64,000 nucleotides of DNA from Flectobacillus major DSM 103 (lineage in GTDB: Bacteria > Bacteroidota > Bacteroidia > Cytophagales > Spirosomataceae), in contig NZ_KE386491.1 in NCBI RefSeq assembly GCF_000427405.1, forward strand, positions 2,835,001-2,899,000. Direction: 5' to 3'. Numbering within the stretch: position 1 is the stretch's first letter; each line of letters starts with the position of its first letter. The position numbers and the translations under genes were made by a program. The notes under the pieces are model-generated. The model saw nothing but the letters and a program-made list of their open reading frames with translations, did no database searches and was not told where the DNA came from. Positions 54,478-63,376 of the stretch are shown here, one piece after another.

Positions 54478-55212
54478 TCAACCGAACATATTACGGTAAT
54501 CTTCACGAGATTTCAAGATTACTTGATAAGCCACTTCACTACCATATACTGCGTCGATATCTACAGCAACTTTTTCTTCACCTGGAATATTTTTGTAAGT
54601 CAAGAAATAGTGAACCAAGCGGTCGATGATACTTTGAGGGCAATCTTTAATGTCTGTCCATTTGCCATACATAGAGTCACCTTTCAATACTGCAATGATT
54701 TTATCATCGGCTTCGCCTTTATCAATCATACGAATACCACCAATAGGGATAGCTTCGCAGATAATATCACCGTGTGTAATAGCACGCTCTGAAAGCACCA
54801 GGATGTCCAATGGGTCGCCATCACCTTTTTCAATTACTTTTCCTGAAGCTGCACGAGCTAATTCGGCTGTTTGTTCGCCACAGTAAGTTTGAGGTACAAA
54901 GCCATACAAAGCAGGAACAATGTTTGAGAACTTTTGAGGACGGTCAATTTTCAAGTACCCAGTTTCTTTATCGATTTCATACTTTACGGTATCGGTAGGT
55001 ACAATTTCAATAAAAGAATTTACGATTTTGGGCATATCCTTTCCAATTTGGATACCATGCCAAGGATGGGCTTTATAAAAATTTCTTTGCATATTGATTA
55101 TTGCAGTGTCCACTGCGGGTTGTTGGTGAGATTGCTCTCCGTCATCGGTCATTGGTTTTGGAGGTTTATTAGTTTTAACTTTCCCTCTTGGAGTCGTCGC
55201 TTTTTTGGCCAT
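54478..55212 (-). CDS. ppa: Inorganic pyrophosphatase (family I)
   Basis: A soluble family I pyrophosphatase, which hydrolyses pyrophosphate to two phosphates and so pulls biosynthetic reactions forward. The 244-residue protein has an N-terminal extension of about 45 residues rich in Lys and Pro, then HPWHGIQIGKDMPKIVNSFIEI, KYEIDKETGYLKIDRP, YGFVPQTYCG, and the metal-binding DGDPLDILVLSE motif. A roughly 20-residue insert lies between QTYC and DGDPLDIL. It overlaps the end of tatD by 38 bases and is followed three bases later by the DUF2007 gene. Confidence 0.93.
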   Translation of the reverse strand: MAKKATTPRGKVKTNKPPKPMTDDGEQSHQQPAVDTAIINMQRNFYKAHPWHGIQIGKDMPKIVNSFIEIVPTDTVKYEIDKETGYLKIDRPQKFSNIVPALYGFVPQTYCGEQTAELARAASGKVIEKGDGDPLDILVLSERAITHGDIICEAIPIGGIRMIDKGEADDKIIAVLKGDSMYGKWTDIKDCPQSIIDRLVHYFLTYKNIPGEEKVAVDIDAVYGSEVAYQVILKSREDYRNMFG

Positions 55213-55897
55213 GACCTAAGACAATTTGGTTAAAATTAGAGTATATTTTTTCTTGTAAATATTCAACGCTTACATCCAATAGCTTGGATGCTGCCACAAA
55301 GATACTTGATATTGTGCAATTCTTATCGTCTGTTTCAAGAAATAACTGCTCAATTGGGATAGTTGAAATACCCTTGCTGGCATTTGAATCATTTTTGAGC
55401 AAAGCACTGCCCAACGATACATAAAATTGGTTGTTGAGAAGCTGATGTAAGATTTGAGCATTATTGTTGAACCCATGAATTAGCCACGGAACAGTCGGCT
55501 TAATTTGCTGTTTAAAACGCACTATTTCTGGAAAGCTCCTTACACAATGAATAATCAAAGGCTTGGCCAATTGGCTAGCCAAATGGGCTTGTTTTTCAAA
55601 ACTTTGCATTTGTAAATGCCAATCAACACGGGTATTTCTATCCAAACCACATTCGCCCAACATCAATACTTTGGGGTGTAACAATACCTCTGAAAGCACG
55701 GCAAAATCCTTTTCTACTCGGTCGCTGGTTAAGTCCCAAGGATGTAGCCCCGCCGAAAAATACTGATGAGCCTGAGCCTGATGAATTATATTGAGCCAAT
55801 GGTCTAGCTCCTGTCTACTTGTTACCATTAGGTTCAAGACTTCGATAGATTCGGCTGTAGCCCGAAACTGATGTGTATGAATGTCGAGATAAGTCAT
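55175..55897 (-). CDS. TatD family metal-dependent hydrolase
   Basis: A 240-residue TatD-like amidohydrolase-fold enzyme, usually a metal-dependent DNase. Motifs are DIHTHQ at the start, GLHPWDL, GECGLDRNTR with the metal-binding Glu, LIIHCVRSF, LIHGFNNN and FLETDDKN with the catalytic Asp. All metal ligands appear intact. It is slightly shorter than typical members (about 255). The stop lies 38 bases inside ppa. The start is ATG 55897, with a TATTTTTG -7-like word just upstream at 55907-55914 on the minus strand. Confidence 0.9.
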   Translation of the reverse strand: MTYLDIHTHQFRATAESIEVLNLMVTSRQELDHWLNIIHQAQAHQYFSAGLHPWDLTSDRVEKDFAVLSEVLLHPKVLMLGECGLDRNTRVDWHLQMQSFEKQAHLASQLAKPLIIHCVRSFPEIVRFKQQIKPTVPWLIHGFNNNAQILHQLLNNQFYVSLGSALLKNDSNASKGISTIPIEQLFLETDDKNCTISSIFVAASKLLDVSVEYLQEKIYSNFNQIVLGHGQKSDDSKRES

Positions 55898-56227
55898 ATT
55901 TCAAAACAAAAATACAGGAAATAAGCAATCAAGTACCATTCAAGCCACTGAATTAAGTAAGTGCCTCACACAAAATATTACGCTTTATTGGTACAAAAAC
56001 CTGAGGGTTTAGGGCATACGGTCAATTATAGTATCTGTCTATTTGATAAAAAGATTTTGGCACAAAGCATTTATTTTAATCCCTTTAACTAGCAGAATCC
56101 ATAGAATTTTAGTACAAAGTTTGATTTTTCCCTACCTTTGTATTTTAATTCAGCAATTCAACTAATTACCGTACCAATTTGCTCTACAAAATTGAGATTT
56201 GGTACGAGACATAAAGCAGAAAGCAAA
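55898..56227. other. Divergent intergenic region between tatD and def
   Basis: About 330 bases. A minus-strand TATTTTTG (55907-55914) may serve tatD and a plus-strand TACCTTTG (56133-56140) may serve def; neither has a good -33 element. No other feature. Confidence 0.45.
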
Positions 56228-56806
56228 ATGATTTATCCTATTGTACCTTACGGCGACCCAGTTTTGAGAAAAGTAGCTGTTGATATAGAGAAAGATTCAA
56301 TTGATGTAAAAAAACTTGCCGAAGATATGTTTGAAACCATGTATGCGGCATCTGGAGTAGGTTTGGCAGCTCCACAAATTGGTATGAATATCAGAATGTT
56401 TGTGGTAGATGGCCGTCCATTCAATGAAGGGGAAGACTTAGACGAAAGAGACAAAGACCCTTCATTAGTAGATTTCAAAAAAGTATTTATCAATGCCGAA
56501 ATCATCGAAGAAGATGGTGACGAATGGGCATTTGAAGAAGGCTGTTTGTCTATCCCAGGAATTCGTGCCGACGTTTTCAGACCAGAATATGTAAAAATCA
56601 ACTATTTTGATACCGACTGGAACGAGCATACAGAGGTATATGAAGGGTTAGCGGCTCGTATTATTCAACATGAATACGACCATATCGACGGTATTTTGTT
56701 CACCGACCATTTGAGTCCAGTTAAGAAAAGAATGATTAAAAATAAGTTGAGCGATATTTCAAAGGGTAAAGTAAAAGTAGATTACAAAATGAAACTCAAC
56801 AAATAA
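56228..56806 (+). CDS. def: Peptide deformylase
   Basis: Peptide deformylase removes the formyl group from new proteins. The 192-residue protein has the three family motifs: GVGLAAPQIG (near 44), EGCLSIPG with the metal-binding Cys (near 110) and QHEYDHIDG with the two His and catalytic Glu (near 150). ATG 56228 gives the standard MIYPIVPYGDPVLRK start. The in-frame extension upstream to 56138 is not family-like and is rejected. fmt, which adds the formyl group, lies about 3 kb downstream on the other strand. Confidence 0.96.
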   Translation: MIYPIVPYGDPVLRKVAVDIEKDSIDVKKLAEDMFETMYAASGVGLAAPQIGMNIRMFVVDGRPFNEGEDLDERDKDPSLVDFKKVFINAEIIEEDGDEWAFEEGCLSIPGIRADVFRPEYVKINYFDTDWNEHTEVYEGLAARIIQHEYDHIDGILFTDHLSPVKKRMIKNKLSDISKGKVKVDYKMKLNK

Positions 56807-56809
56807 GCC

Positions 56810-56841
56810 ATATCCCAAATCTAGTAATAGGTTTGGGATAT
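56810..56841 (+). terminator. Terminator of def
   Basis: ATATCCCAAA (56810-56819) pairs with TTTGGGATAT (56832-56841), followed by TGTTTTAT. Confidence 0.85.
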
Positions 56842-56913
56842 TGTTTTATAGGTATATAAAGAATAGTACTGAATTTTGGGCGTAATAGCACGCTTATCTA
56901 ACATACCTTTATC

Positions 56914-57786
56914 ATGAAAAATATCATTGCAGGGCTATTATTTGCCATGTTGTGGGCATCGGCATCGGCGGCTACCAAAATAGGGTTATTGGTAGCACAG
57001 CCATTGGTGATTGGTAACTGCCGTTTCTTTATTGCGGGTTTTATTATGCTTTTTTATACCTATGCCATACAAAAAAACAGACTACCACAGGGCAAAGAAT
57101 GGCAACAACTCTTGATGTACGGTTTTTTGAATGTAACCATTTATTTGGGGTGCTTTGTATTGGCAATGAAACACGTTTCGGCAGGTATTGGCTCGCTATC
57201 TACAGCTACCAATCCACTTATTATTAGTATGCTTTCTGCATTTTGGAGCAAACGACCTGTCAAATTAGCCGAATCAATAGGCTTGTTATTAGGAATTTTA
57301 GGCGTAGCTGTAGCCACTTACCCACTCCTCCAAAATAGCTTTGCGAGTATTGAAGGGTTATTGATTCTATCGGCTAGTATGCTTTCGTATTCGGTTGGTA
57401 CGATCTATTATGCCAATCAAAAATGGGAATTACCCCTTTTGGCTATCAATGGCTGGCAGGTATTGCTTGGGGGTATTTTATTGCTGCCTGTTACTTTTTT
57501 CTTTACAGATTGGAACCACAACCAATATACAGTACAATTTTGGGGGTCGGTATTCTGGTTAGTAGTTCCAGTGTCTATTGGAGCAGTACAGTTATGGTTA
57601 TACTTACTCAAAACCGATGCCGTAAAAGCCTCGTTGTGGTTGTTTTTATGTCCTATATTTGGGTTTGTGTATGCCTCTTTTCTGCTCAACGAACCTATTA
57701 CTACTTATACCTACGCTGGTACAGCTTTAGTAATAGTAGGCTTATACTTAGCCCAAAGAACGAAAATATCTCGTACCGAAAAATAA
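56914..57786 (+). CDS. EamA/DMT family transporter
   Basis: A 290-residue drug/metabolite transporter with ten membrane helices in two EamA repeats. The first begins NIIAGLLFAMLWASASAATKIG and the second LIASASMLSYSVGTIYYA-like sequence near residue 150. GIGSLSTATNPLIISMLSAFW and LWLFLCPIFGFVYASFLLNEPIT are family landmarks. Members export amino acids, nucleosides or other metabolites; the substrate is unknown. It is a single gene with its own unit between def and the M15 peptidase. Confidence 0.9.
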   Translation: MKNIIAGLLFAMLWASASAATKIGLLVAQPLVIGNCRFFIAGFIMLFYTYAIQKNRLPQGKEWQQLLMYGFLNVTIYLGCFVLAMKHVSAGIGSLSTATNPLIISMLSAFWSKRPVKLAESIGLLLGILGVAVATYPLLQNSFASIEGLLILSASMLSYSVGTIYYANQKWELPLLAINGWQVLLGGILLLPVTFFFTDWNHNQYTVQFWGSVFWLVVPVSIGAVQLWLYLLKTDAVKASLWLFLCPIFGFVYASFLLNEPITTYTYAGTALVIVGLYLAQRTKISRTEK

Positions 57787-58017
57787 GTTTTTCAAACTCC
57801 CCTATGCTTAAAAAACTAAATTGTGCATTCACTATTTTTCACCTAACCAACAGTATAAAACCTATAAAATATCAGCTCGTTAGACCCGATATTTGGTTAT
57901 AATCCCGTTGAGAGCGTATTTGATGTGATAAGAGACCTTCATTCTCTAAAAAATCAATATTATATTTGCTAGCAGATATAACATATATTCCCCAAACCCT
58001 CTCTCTCAATCACTTTT

Positions 58018-59100
58018 ATGAATCATTCACCTAGATATTGTCTTTTTTTGGCAGCTTGCCTCTTGCTCTTGGCTTGTGGTTTTATCAAAACAGATATAGA
58101 ACACGCCCCTTGGCAAGATCTAGGTTGCGATTCTACCCAGCAAGTAAGCGACTTGTCTATCTACGACCTTGCCCAACCGTTTTATGAATCAGATACTCTT
58201 TTAGAACAAAATATTGTACCTCGGGCTGTTTTTGTAGCTATTGCAGCACATGACGGTACTATCAAAGCTACAGGAGTAACTCCTCTTCCAGAACAACATC
58301 CTCAGCTTATTACAACACCTGTGGGGGTCAACTCATTAAATAGTACTTGGATTGAACAAGAGTTTCTTGGAGGATTGGCCACAGCACCACGCTATTTGTA
58401 CACGCGTTGGGAACAACTTTTGCTTAACGACCGTAATGATTTTTTGGCCAAGCGTGATACAATCAAGTCATTGATGGCACAAAAACATAAAAGTATTAGG
58501 GTAATTTCGGATTTGAGGTCGATTGCCAACCAAAGAAAATATCTAAAACGAAAACGTACGGCAGCTCCTGTGTCTATGCACAATTTTGGGCTAGCAGCCG
58601 ATTTTGCCATTATGCGTGGGCGACGTATTTCTAACAATCTTGCCAGTTATCGTCCTCTGGACACGCTCACAGCTCAATTTGGCTTAACTTGGGGAGGCAA
58701 TTTTGTAGGCTTTATGGATGTTGGACATATTCAGTATTTCAAAAATGGAGCCGAACTTATCCGTAAATATCCAGTACTTCGCTACGAATTTGAGCCTTAC
58801 CGTCCACATTATTTGAGTACTATGCAAAAAGCCGTAGCCAATGGAAAACTACAGAAATCTGAAGATACAGCCGAGCTATTAACTACGATGAACGAGTTGC
58901 GCAAAAATCAGGCTTGCCCTTGTCACAACCCTCATGTTGCTATTCCTAAAGCAACCATTCAGCGTATTCAAGAGAAACTACAAGCGGCTAGTTATCAACA
59001 GTCAAGCGATTTATTATTGGTAGGCGATTTAGCTAGTCAAACGATTTCTTTGGTAAGTGCCAAAAGCACTATCAGCTATCAGTTAGGCAAATGGAGATAA
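58018..59100 (+). CDS. M15-family metallopeptidase lipoprotein
   Basis: A 360-residue lipoprotein (lipobox LLLACG). The central domain (about 100-250) resembles peptidase M15 (VanY or L-alanyl-D-glutamate peptidase type): SMHNFGLAADFAIM supplies the zinc His and Asp, and VGHIQYF the second zinc His. Such enzymes trim peptidoglycan stem peptides. The C-terminal 110 residues contain an ACPCHNPHVAIPKATIQRIQEKL segment that may be a peptidoglycan-binding fold; its family is not clear. It stands alone with its own hairpin. Confidence 0.8.
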   Translation: MNHSPRYCLFLAACLLLLACGFIKTDIEHAPWQDLGCDSTQQVSDLSIYDLAQPFYESDTLLEQNIVPRAVFVAIAAHDGTIKATGVTPLPEQHPQLITTPVGVNSLNSTWIEQEFLGGLATAPRYLYTRWEQLLLNDRNDFLAKRDTIKSLMAQKHKSIRVISDLRSIANQRKYLKRKRTAAPVSMHNFGLAADFAIMRGRRISNNLASYRPLDTLTAQFGLTWGGNFVGFMDVGHIQYFKNGAELIRKYPVLRYEFEPYRPHYLSTMQKAVANGKLQKSEDTAELLTTMNELRKNQACPCHNPHVAIPKATIQRIQEKLQAASYQQSSDLLLVGDLASQTISLVSAKSTISYQLGKWR

Positions 59101-59124
59101 GAAGAGGTAATGGTTTACCTCTTC
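59101..59124 (+). terminator. Hairpin after the M15 peptidase gene
   Basis: GAAGAGGTAA (59101-59110) and TTACCTCTTC (59115-59124) form a 10-bp stem with loop TGGT directly after the stop. Only a short T run follows. Confidence 0.75.
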
Positions 59125-59197
59125 TTTCAGTAAGCATATTGAATAACAAATCTTAGTTTTTAAAATAAACCAATAACTATCAAATAGTTAGTAAAAA

Positions 59198-60121
59198 CTA
59201 CAGTTTATTCCCTCTTAGAAAATCCCCTATATTCATTCGTTTTTTCATTTCGAGCTGCAATTCTTCTATGGCCAAAAAGGCATCCGAACACTTGAAATAC
59301 AAATAGTTTTTGTTGTCAGATACCCACTGACCAACCGATACATCACTGGCAGGCTCAAAGTTGTTGACAATACGTGTCTTGTAAACCTTACAACCTTTTT
59401 CCTGTAGGGTAGTCCAGGCAGCAGGATATGGCGATAAGCCTCTTACAAAATCATAAACAGCCTTGGCTGGCTGATTCCAATTGATTTCACAAGTTTCTTT
59501 AAAAATTTTAGGAGCATGCTTTAACTCCTGATTTTCGTTTTGAGGCTCTTGTGGATAGCTACCAGCCTCGATAGCCCTAACGGTTTTTAGCACCAAATTA
59601 GCCCCAATGTGCATCAATCGCTCATAAACTGTCCCTACGTTGTCGTCTTCATGAATAGGCTCTTTTTCTTGAAAAATCACCGAACCTGTATCTATTTCAT
59701 GTTTTAGGAAAAAAGTTGTAACCCCAGTTTCTTTTTCACCATTGATAATCGCCCAGTTGATTGGAGCAGCCCCTCGGTACTGTGGCAATAGCGAACCATG
59801 CAAATTAAACGTACCCAAAGGTGGCATATCCCAAACCACTTCGGGGAGCATCCTGAATGCTACTACAATCTGTAAATCAGCTTGGTAACTTTTCAGCTCG
59901 TCTAAAAAAGCGGGAGCTTTTAGCTTTTCGGGCTGTAATACTGGAATCTCAGGAGCATGGTTCAGCACATATTCTTTTACAGCCGACATCCCTATTTTTT
60001 GTCCACGCCCAATAGGCTTATCAGGAGCAGTAACTACCGCTACCACATTACAGTTGTTTTCCACCAATACCTTCAGGCTTTCCACTGCAAACTCGGGCGT
60101 ACCCATAAATATAATTCTCAT
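59198..60121 (-). CDS. fmt: Methionyl-tRNA formyltransferase
   Basis: Fmt formylates the initiator Met-tRNA using 10-formyl-tetrahydrofolate. The 307-residue protein has the N-terminal MRIIFMGTPEFAVESL Rossmann start, TAPDKPIGRGQKI, the folate-site motif FNLHGSLLPQYRGAAPINWA with its catalytic Asn and His, then HEIDTG with the Asp. The C-terminal OB-fold domain (NWNQPAKAVYDFVRGLSPYPAAW) is complete. ATG 60121 begins the canonical protein; the frame up to 60202 is not family-like and is rejected. Confidence 0.96.
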   Translation of the reverse strand: MRIIFMGTPEFAVESLKVLVENNCNVVAVVTAPDKPIGRGQKIGMSAVKEYVLNHAPEIPVLQPEKLKAPAFLDELKSYQADLQIVVAFRMLPEVVWDMPPLGTFNLHGSLLPQYRGAAPINWAIINGEKETGVTTFFLKHEIDTGSVIFQEKEPIHEDDNVGTVYERLMHIGANLVLKTVRAIEAGSYPQEPQNENQELKHAPKIFKETCEINWNQPAKAVYDFVRGLSPYPAAWTTLQEKGCKVYKTRIVNNFEPASDVSVGQWVSDNKNYLYFKCSDAFLAIEELQLEMKKRMNIGDFLRGNKL

Positions 60122-60247
60122 AACACTGGTAGTTTTATTGTAATCACGCAATAAAAATGAGGCCAAGGCGTTGTCAACAACACGCAAAATACTCGCTATC
60201 AATTATTGCGTTATATTTATTCTTTTAAAAACACAAAAGTAATTTCA

Positions 60248-60279
60248 TTTTGAATTAGACAGAAAAAAAATTACCTTTG
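60248..60279 (+). promoter_or_regulatory. Promoter of the leader-peptide/attenuator unit
   Basis: TTTTG (60248-60252), 19 bases, then TACCTTTG (60272-60279) match the TTG/TAnnTTTG consensus exactly. The predicted start is near 60285, about 14 bases before the leader ATG. Confidence 0.65.
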
Positions 60280-60298
60280 TAATCTCAATTCAAAAAAT

Positions 60299-60334
60299 AT
60301 GAAACGAGCAACAACAATAACAAATAAAATATAG
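60299..60334 (+). CDS. Leader peptide, Thr/Ile-rich (thrL-like)
   Basis: An 11-codon frame, MKRATTITNKI, begins about 14 bases after a consensus promoter and ends in TAG. It contains three Thr and two Ile. The layout is close to the E. coli thrL leader, which begins MKRISTTITTT. A terminator hairpin follows 37 bases later, with a candidate antiterminator GGTCTC (60353-60358) pairing with GAGGCC (60381-60386). Together they resemble a translational attenuator responding to charged tRNA-Thr or tRNA-Ile. Oddly, the next gene is greA, not a threonine-pathway gene. The assignment is from pattern only. Confidence 0.6.
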   Translation: MKRATTITNKI

Positions 60335-60370
60335 CTTCGATTTTTCTGCAAAGGTCTCAAAAAATCTTGT

Positions 60371-60396
60371 AGAACGGTTCGAGGCCGTTCTTTTTT
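60371..60396 (+). terminator. Attenuator-type terminator before greA
   Basis: AGAACGG (60371-60377), loop TTCGAGG, CCGTTCT (60385-60391), then a T run to 60396. It follows the leader peptide and precedes greA by about 120 bases. Confidence 0.85.
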
Positions 60397-60515
60397 GTTT
60401 GTTAGGGTTTTGTTTATTTTTTCAGATTTACTTTTTTTGCTGGCAACCACTTGTCAGTAATTTTTTTTGTATACAGTTCAAAATAGTCAATAACTTATAA
60501 ACATAGCATAATAGT

Positions 60516-60989
60516 ATGGCAAAGATACAGTATTACACGCAGGAAAAACTAGAGGAACTAAAAGCAGAGTTACACTACTTGAAAATTCAAGGACGTGCAG
60601 ATATGGCCAAACAAATCGCCGAGGCCCGTGACAAAGGAGACCTTAGTGAGAATGCCGAGTACGATGCAGCTAAAGATGCCCAAGGGTTGTTGGAAATGAA
60701 GATTTCAAAAATGGAGGAAATTGTATCCAATGCTCGTGTATTGGACGAATCGTCTATTGACACATCGAAAGTATCTATTTTGTCGAAAGTAAAAATCAAA
60801 AACCGTAGAAATGGAGCCGAAGTAACCTACACTTTGGTATCGGAAGAGGAAGCCGACTTAAAAGCGGGCAAAATTTCGATTTCATCGCCATTTGGAAAAG
60901 GTTTGTTTGGTAAAAAAGTAGGCGATGTGGCCGAAATCACCGCTCCTGCTGGAAAATTAGAGTTTGATATTTTGGATATTTCTCGGTAA
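60516..60989 (+). CDS. greA: Transcription elongation factor GreA
   Basis: GreA stimulates cleavage of RNA in backtracked RNA polymerase. The 157-residue protein has the N-terminal coiled-coil arm (YTQEKLEELKAELHYLKIQGR, then EARDKGDLSENAEYDAAKDAQ, with the conserved acidic tip DLSENAEYD) and the C-terminal FKBP-like domain (SILSKVKIKNRRNGAEVTYTLVSEEEADL, ISISSPFGKGLFGKKVGD). The start is ATG 60516. Upstream lies the leader-peptide attenuator, whose readthrough could contribute to its transcription. A terminator follows at 61057. Confidence 0.95.
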   Translation: MAKIQYYTQEKLEELKAELHYLKIQGRADMAKQIAEARDKGDLSENAEYDAAKDAQGLLEMKISKMEEIVSNARVLDESSIDTSKVSILSKVKIKNRRNGAEVTYTLVSEEEADLKAGKISISSPFGKGLFGKKVGDVAEITAPAGKLEFDILDISR

Positions 60990-61056
60990 TCACTGTGTTG
61001 GGCAACACCCCAACCCTTCTTTTTATCGAAAATAGAATTATTGGAATAAATTTTGC

Positions 61057-61094
61057 AAAAGCCCTTATTGAGATCAATCAATGAGGGCTTTTTT
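61057..61094 (+). terminator. Terminator of greA
   Basis: AAAAGCCCT (61057-61065) pairs with AGGGCTTTT (61084-61092), with inner pairs including one G-U, followed by a T run. Confidence 0.9.
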
Positions 61095-61248
61095 GTAGCT
61101 TTATGTTTTCTTTACAAATAGGAATTCTCCTTTTTCAAAAAGATATTCATCGATTGCTCTGATTTTTACGTAATATTTGTCTTGGTAAGGCGTTGATTCC
61201 TTCACTAACCATGATAATTATTGATACAATAAGACCTATATTTAGTAC

Positions 61249-63312
61249 ATGCAATTTCTATATCCAGCCTTTTTGTGGGGTTTATTAGCAGCGGCTATTC
61301 CTCTGATTATCCACCTGTTTAATTTTCGCAGGACCAAGAAAGTATTCTTTACCAATGTAGCTTTCTTAAAAGCTGTAAACACTACTACTTCTTCTTTCCG
61401 ACGACTGAAGCACTTGCTTATTATGGCAAGCCGTATTTTGGCTATTATTTGCTTGGTATTGGCATTTGCTCAGCCTTTTTTACCTCCAAAATCTGGCTCT
61501 GGTATTAGTGCCAACGCCATTACGAGTATTTATATCGACAACTCGTTGTCGATGCAAAACGAACTCAATAGCAAAAGCTATCTTGATAAGGCTATCAATA
61601 AGGTTGAAGAATTACTAATGGCTTTTCCGCAAGGTTCAAGGTTACAGATGCTCACCAACGATTTTTCATCGCAAGAACATAGTATCGAAAATACGCAGAA
61701 AATCAAGGAACGTACCACTACCATTAATTATACCCATACGCCTCGTACTTTCGAGAATATCCTAAAACGTCAAGCTAGTTTGGCGGCAAAACATTCGTCA
61801 CAAAATCAAAATCAATATATTTGGTTTTCAGATTTTCAGAAAAGTACTGCTGGCAATTTGACCAATATCAAGCTCGACTCCACGTCTCAATTGTTTTTAG
61901 TACCCGTTCAGGCCAAGGCTATTCAAAATGTATTTGTAGATTCGGTTTGGTTAAATACCCCTTTTGTGCGTGAAATGCAGGTAAATTCGCTTACAGTCAA
62001 GCTGTCGAATACTGGTGAAAGGGCAGTGCAGAATTTAGCTGTAAAACTTTTTATCGACGATGTCCAAGTGTCGTCGTCGGTGGCCAATATTGCTGCTAGT
62101 GGCTCGGCCAATGCTGTTTTTAATTTTACGGTAAAAGACAAAGGATATAAAAAGGGGCGTATTTCATTTGACGATACCCCTATTACTTTCGACAACGACT
62201 ATTATTTTGTACTACACGCCGCTCCGAGTATTCAGGTAGTGCATTTGTTTGGTCAAACAGCTCCAGAGCGATACATCCAAAATGTATTTGCCAATGATAG
62301 TGTTTTTAACCTCAAAAGCTATTCTGCCAATAATACCGATGTTGGGCTTATCAAAACCGCCGACCTTGTTGTATTGGAAGGTGTACAGGTAATAGAAGGT
62401 AGCGTAAAGGTAGCCTTAGAAGACTTTGTCAAGGCTGGTGGCTCGGTATTGATTGTACCAGCTCAATCGCCAGACTTGAGTAGCTACAATAGCTTTTTAT
62501 CACAATATGGCATTCGCAGTATTCAGGCCAAAACAAATAGCCAGTCTGAGTTGAGTATTTTGGCTGAACCAGCCAAGTCATCCAGCTTTTTTATGGATAT
62601 TTTTGATAGCTCAACCCAAAAAGAGCTTCTCCAGATGCCTAGCGAAAGTGCGGTATTAACTTGGCAGGCTGTTGGCGAAAAGCTTTTACAGTTCAGAAAC
62701 AATCAGCCCTACCTGACAAGCTCCAAAGTTAATCAAGCCACTGTATATTTGTTGGCTTCACCATTGGCCAAAGAATGGGGCGATTTTGCCAGAAATGCTC
62801 TATTTGTACCCATTATGTACAAAATTGCTGCTTTGAGTGTACGTCAAGAACCATCGGCGTATTCCTTCAAAGAAAATACATTTACCATTGATGTTAGCAA
62901 TGCTCCTCAAAATGCCAGTTTCAAACTAAAAAGAGGTAAACTAGAGATTATTCCAGTACAATATCTCAATGGTAAGCAGCTTACAATTGAGCTACCCAAA
63001 GCTAATCAGCTAAACGATAATCAAGAAATTGAATCGGGATATTATGAATTAATGCTCAATGGTAAAACCGAACGTTTGCTGGCATTCAACCACGACCATA
63101 CCGAATCACAAATGGATTTTTATAGCACCGACGAGCTAAAAAGTATTTTTGCGGGTAAGAAAAACGTTCAAATTTTTGACCAAATAGACGATAGCAATTT
63201 TGTAAAAACGTTTAAAGAACAGAACTTTGGTAAATCGCTTTGGAAGTATTTTTTGATAGCAGCTTTAGGCTTTTTGGCTATCGAAATACTTTTAATTCGT
63301 TTTTTCAAATAA
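61249..63312 (+). CDS. BatA-domain membrane protein with VWA-like region
   Basis: A 687-residue membrane protein. The N-terminus is the aerotolerance-regulator BatA domain: MQFLYPAFLWGLLAAAIPLIIHLFNFRRTKKVFFTNVAF spans the first membrane helix, followed by a second (LLIMASRILAIICLVLAFAQPF). A von Willebrand factor A-like region follows with a MIDAS-type DNSLSM near residue 100. A large periplasmic part leads to a C-terminal helix (YFLIAALGFLAIEILLIRFFK). Relatives in Bacteroidota are linked to Bat stress operons. No other bat gene is adjacent. The start is ATG 61249. Confidence 0.87.
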   Translation: MQFLYPAFLWGLLAAAIPLIIHLFNFRRTKKVFFTNVAFLKAVNTTTSSFRRLKHLLIMASRILAIICLVLAFAQPFLPPKSGSGISANAITSIYIDNSLSMQNELNSKSYLDKAINKVEELLMAFPQGSRLQMLTNDFSSQEHSIENTQKIKERTTTINYTHTPRTFENILKRQASLAAKHSSQNQNQYIWFSDFQKSTAGNLTNIKLDSTSQLFLVPVQAKAIQNVFVDSVWLNTPFVREMQVNSLTVKLSNTGERAVQNLAVKLFIDDVQVSSSVANIAASGSANAVFNFTVKDKGYKKGRISFDDTPITFDNDYYFVLHAAPSIQVVHLFGQTAPERYIQNVFANDSVFNLKSYSANNTDVGLIKTADLVVLEGVQVIEGSVKVALEDFVKAGGSVLIVPAQSPDLSSYNSFLSQYGIRSIQAKTNSQSELSILAEPAKSSSFFMDIFDSSTQKELLQMPSESAVLTWQAVGEKLLQFRNNQPYLTSSKVNQATVYLLASPLAKEWGDFARNALFVPIMYKIAALSVRQEPSAYSFKENTFTIDVSNAPQNASFKLKRGKLEIIPVQYLNGKQLTIELPKANQLNDNQEIESGYYELMLNGKTERLLAFNHDHTESQMDFYSTDELKSIFAGKKNVQIFDQIDDSNFVKTFKEQNFGKSLWKYFLIAALGFLAIEILLIRFFK

Positions 63313-63376
63313 TTTTTTATTTCATTCTTAGTAACAATTCTTGTATCACTTAGTTATTATTAAAAACTCTCTTAAA

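Noticed and set aside
57423-57902. 159-codon frame overlapping the EamA transporter gene
   Set aside because: It is the shifted-frame shadow of a well-supported membrane protein gene.
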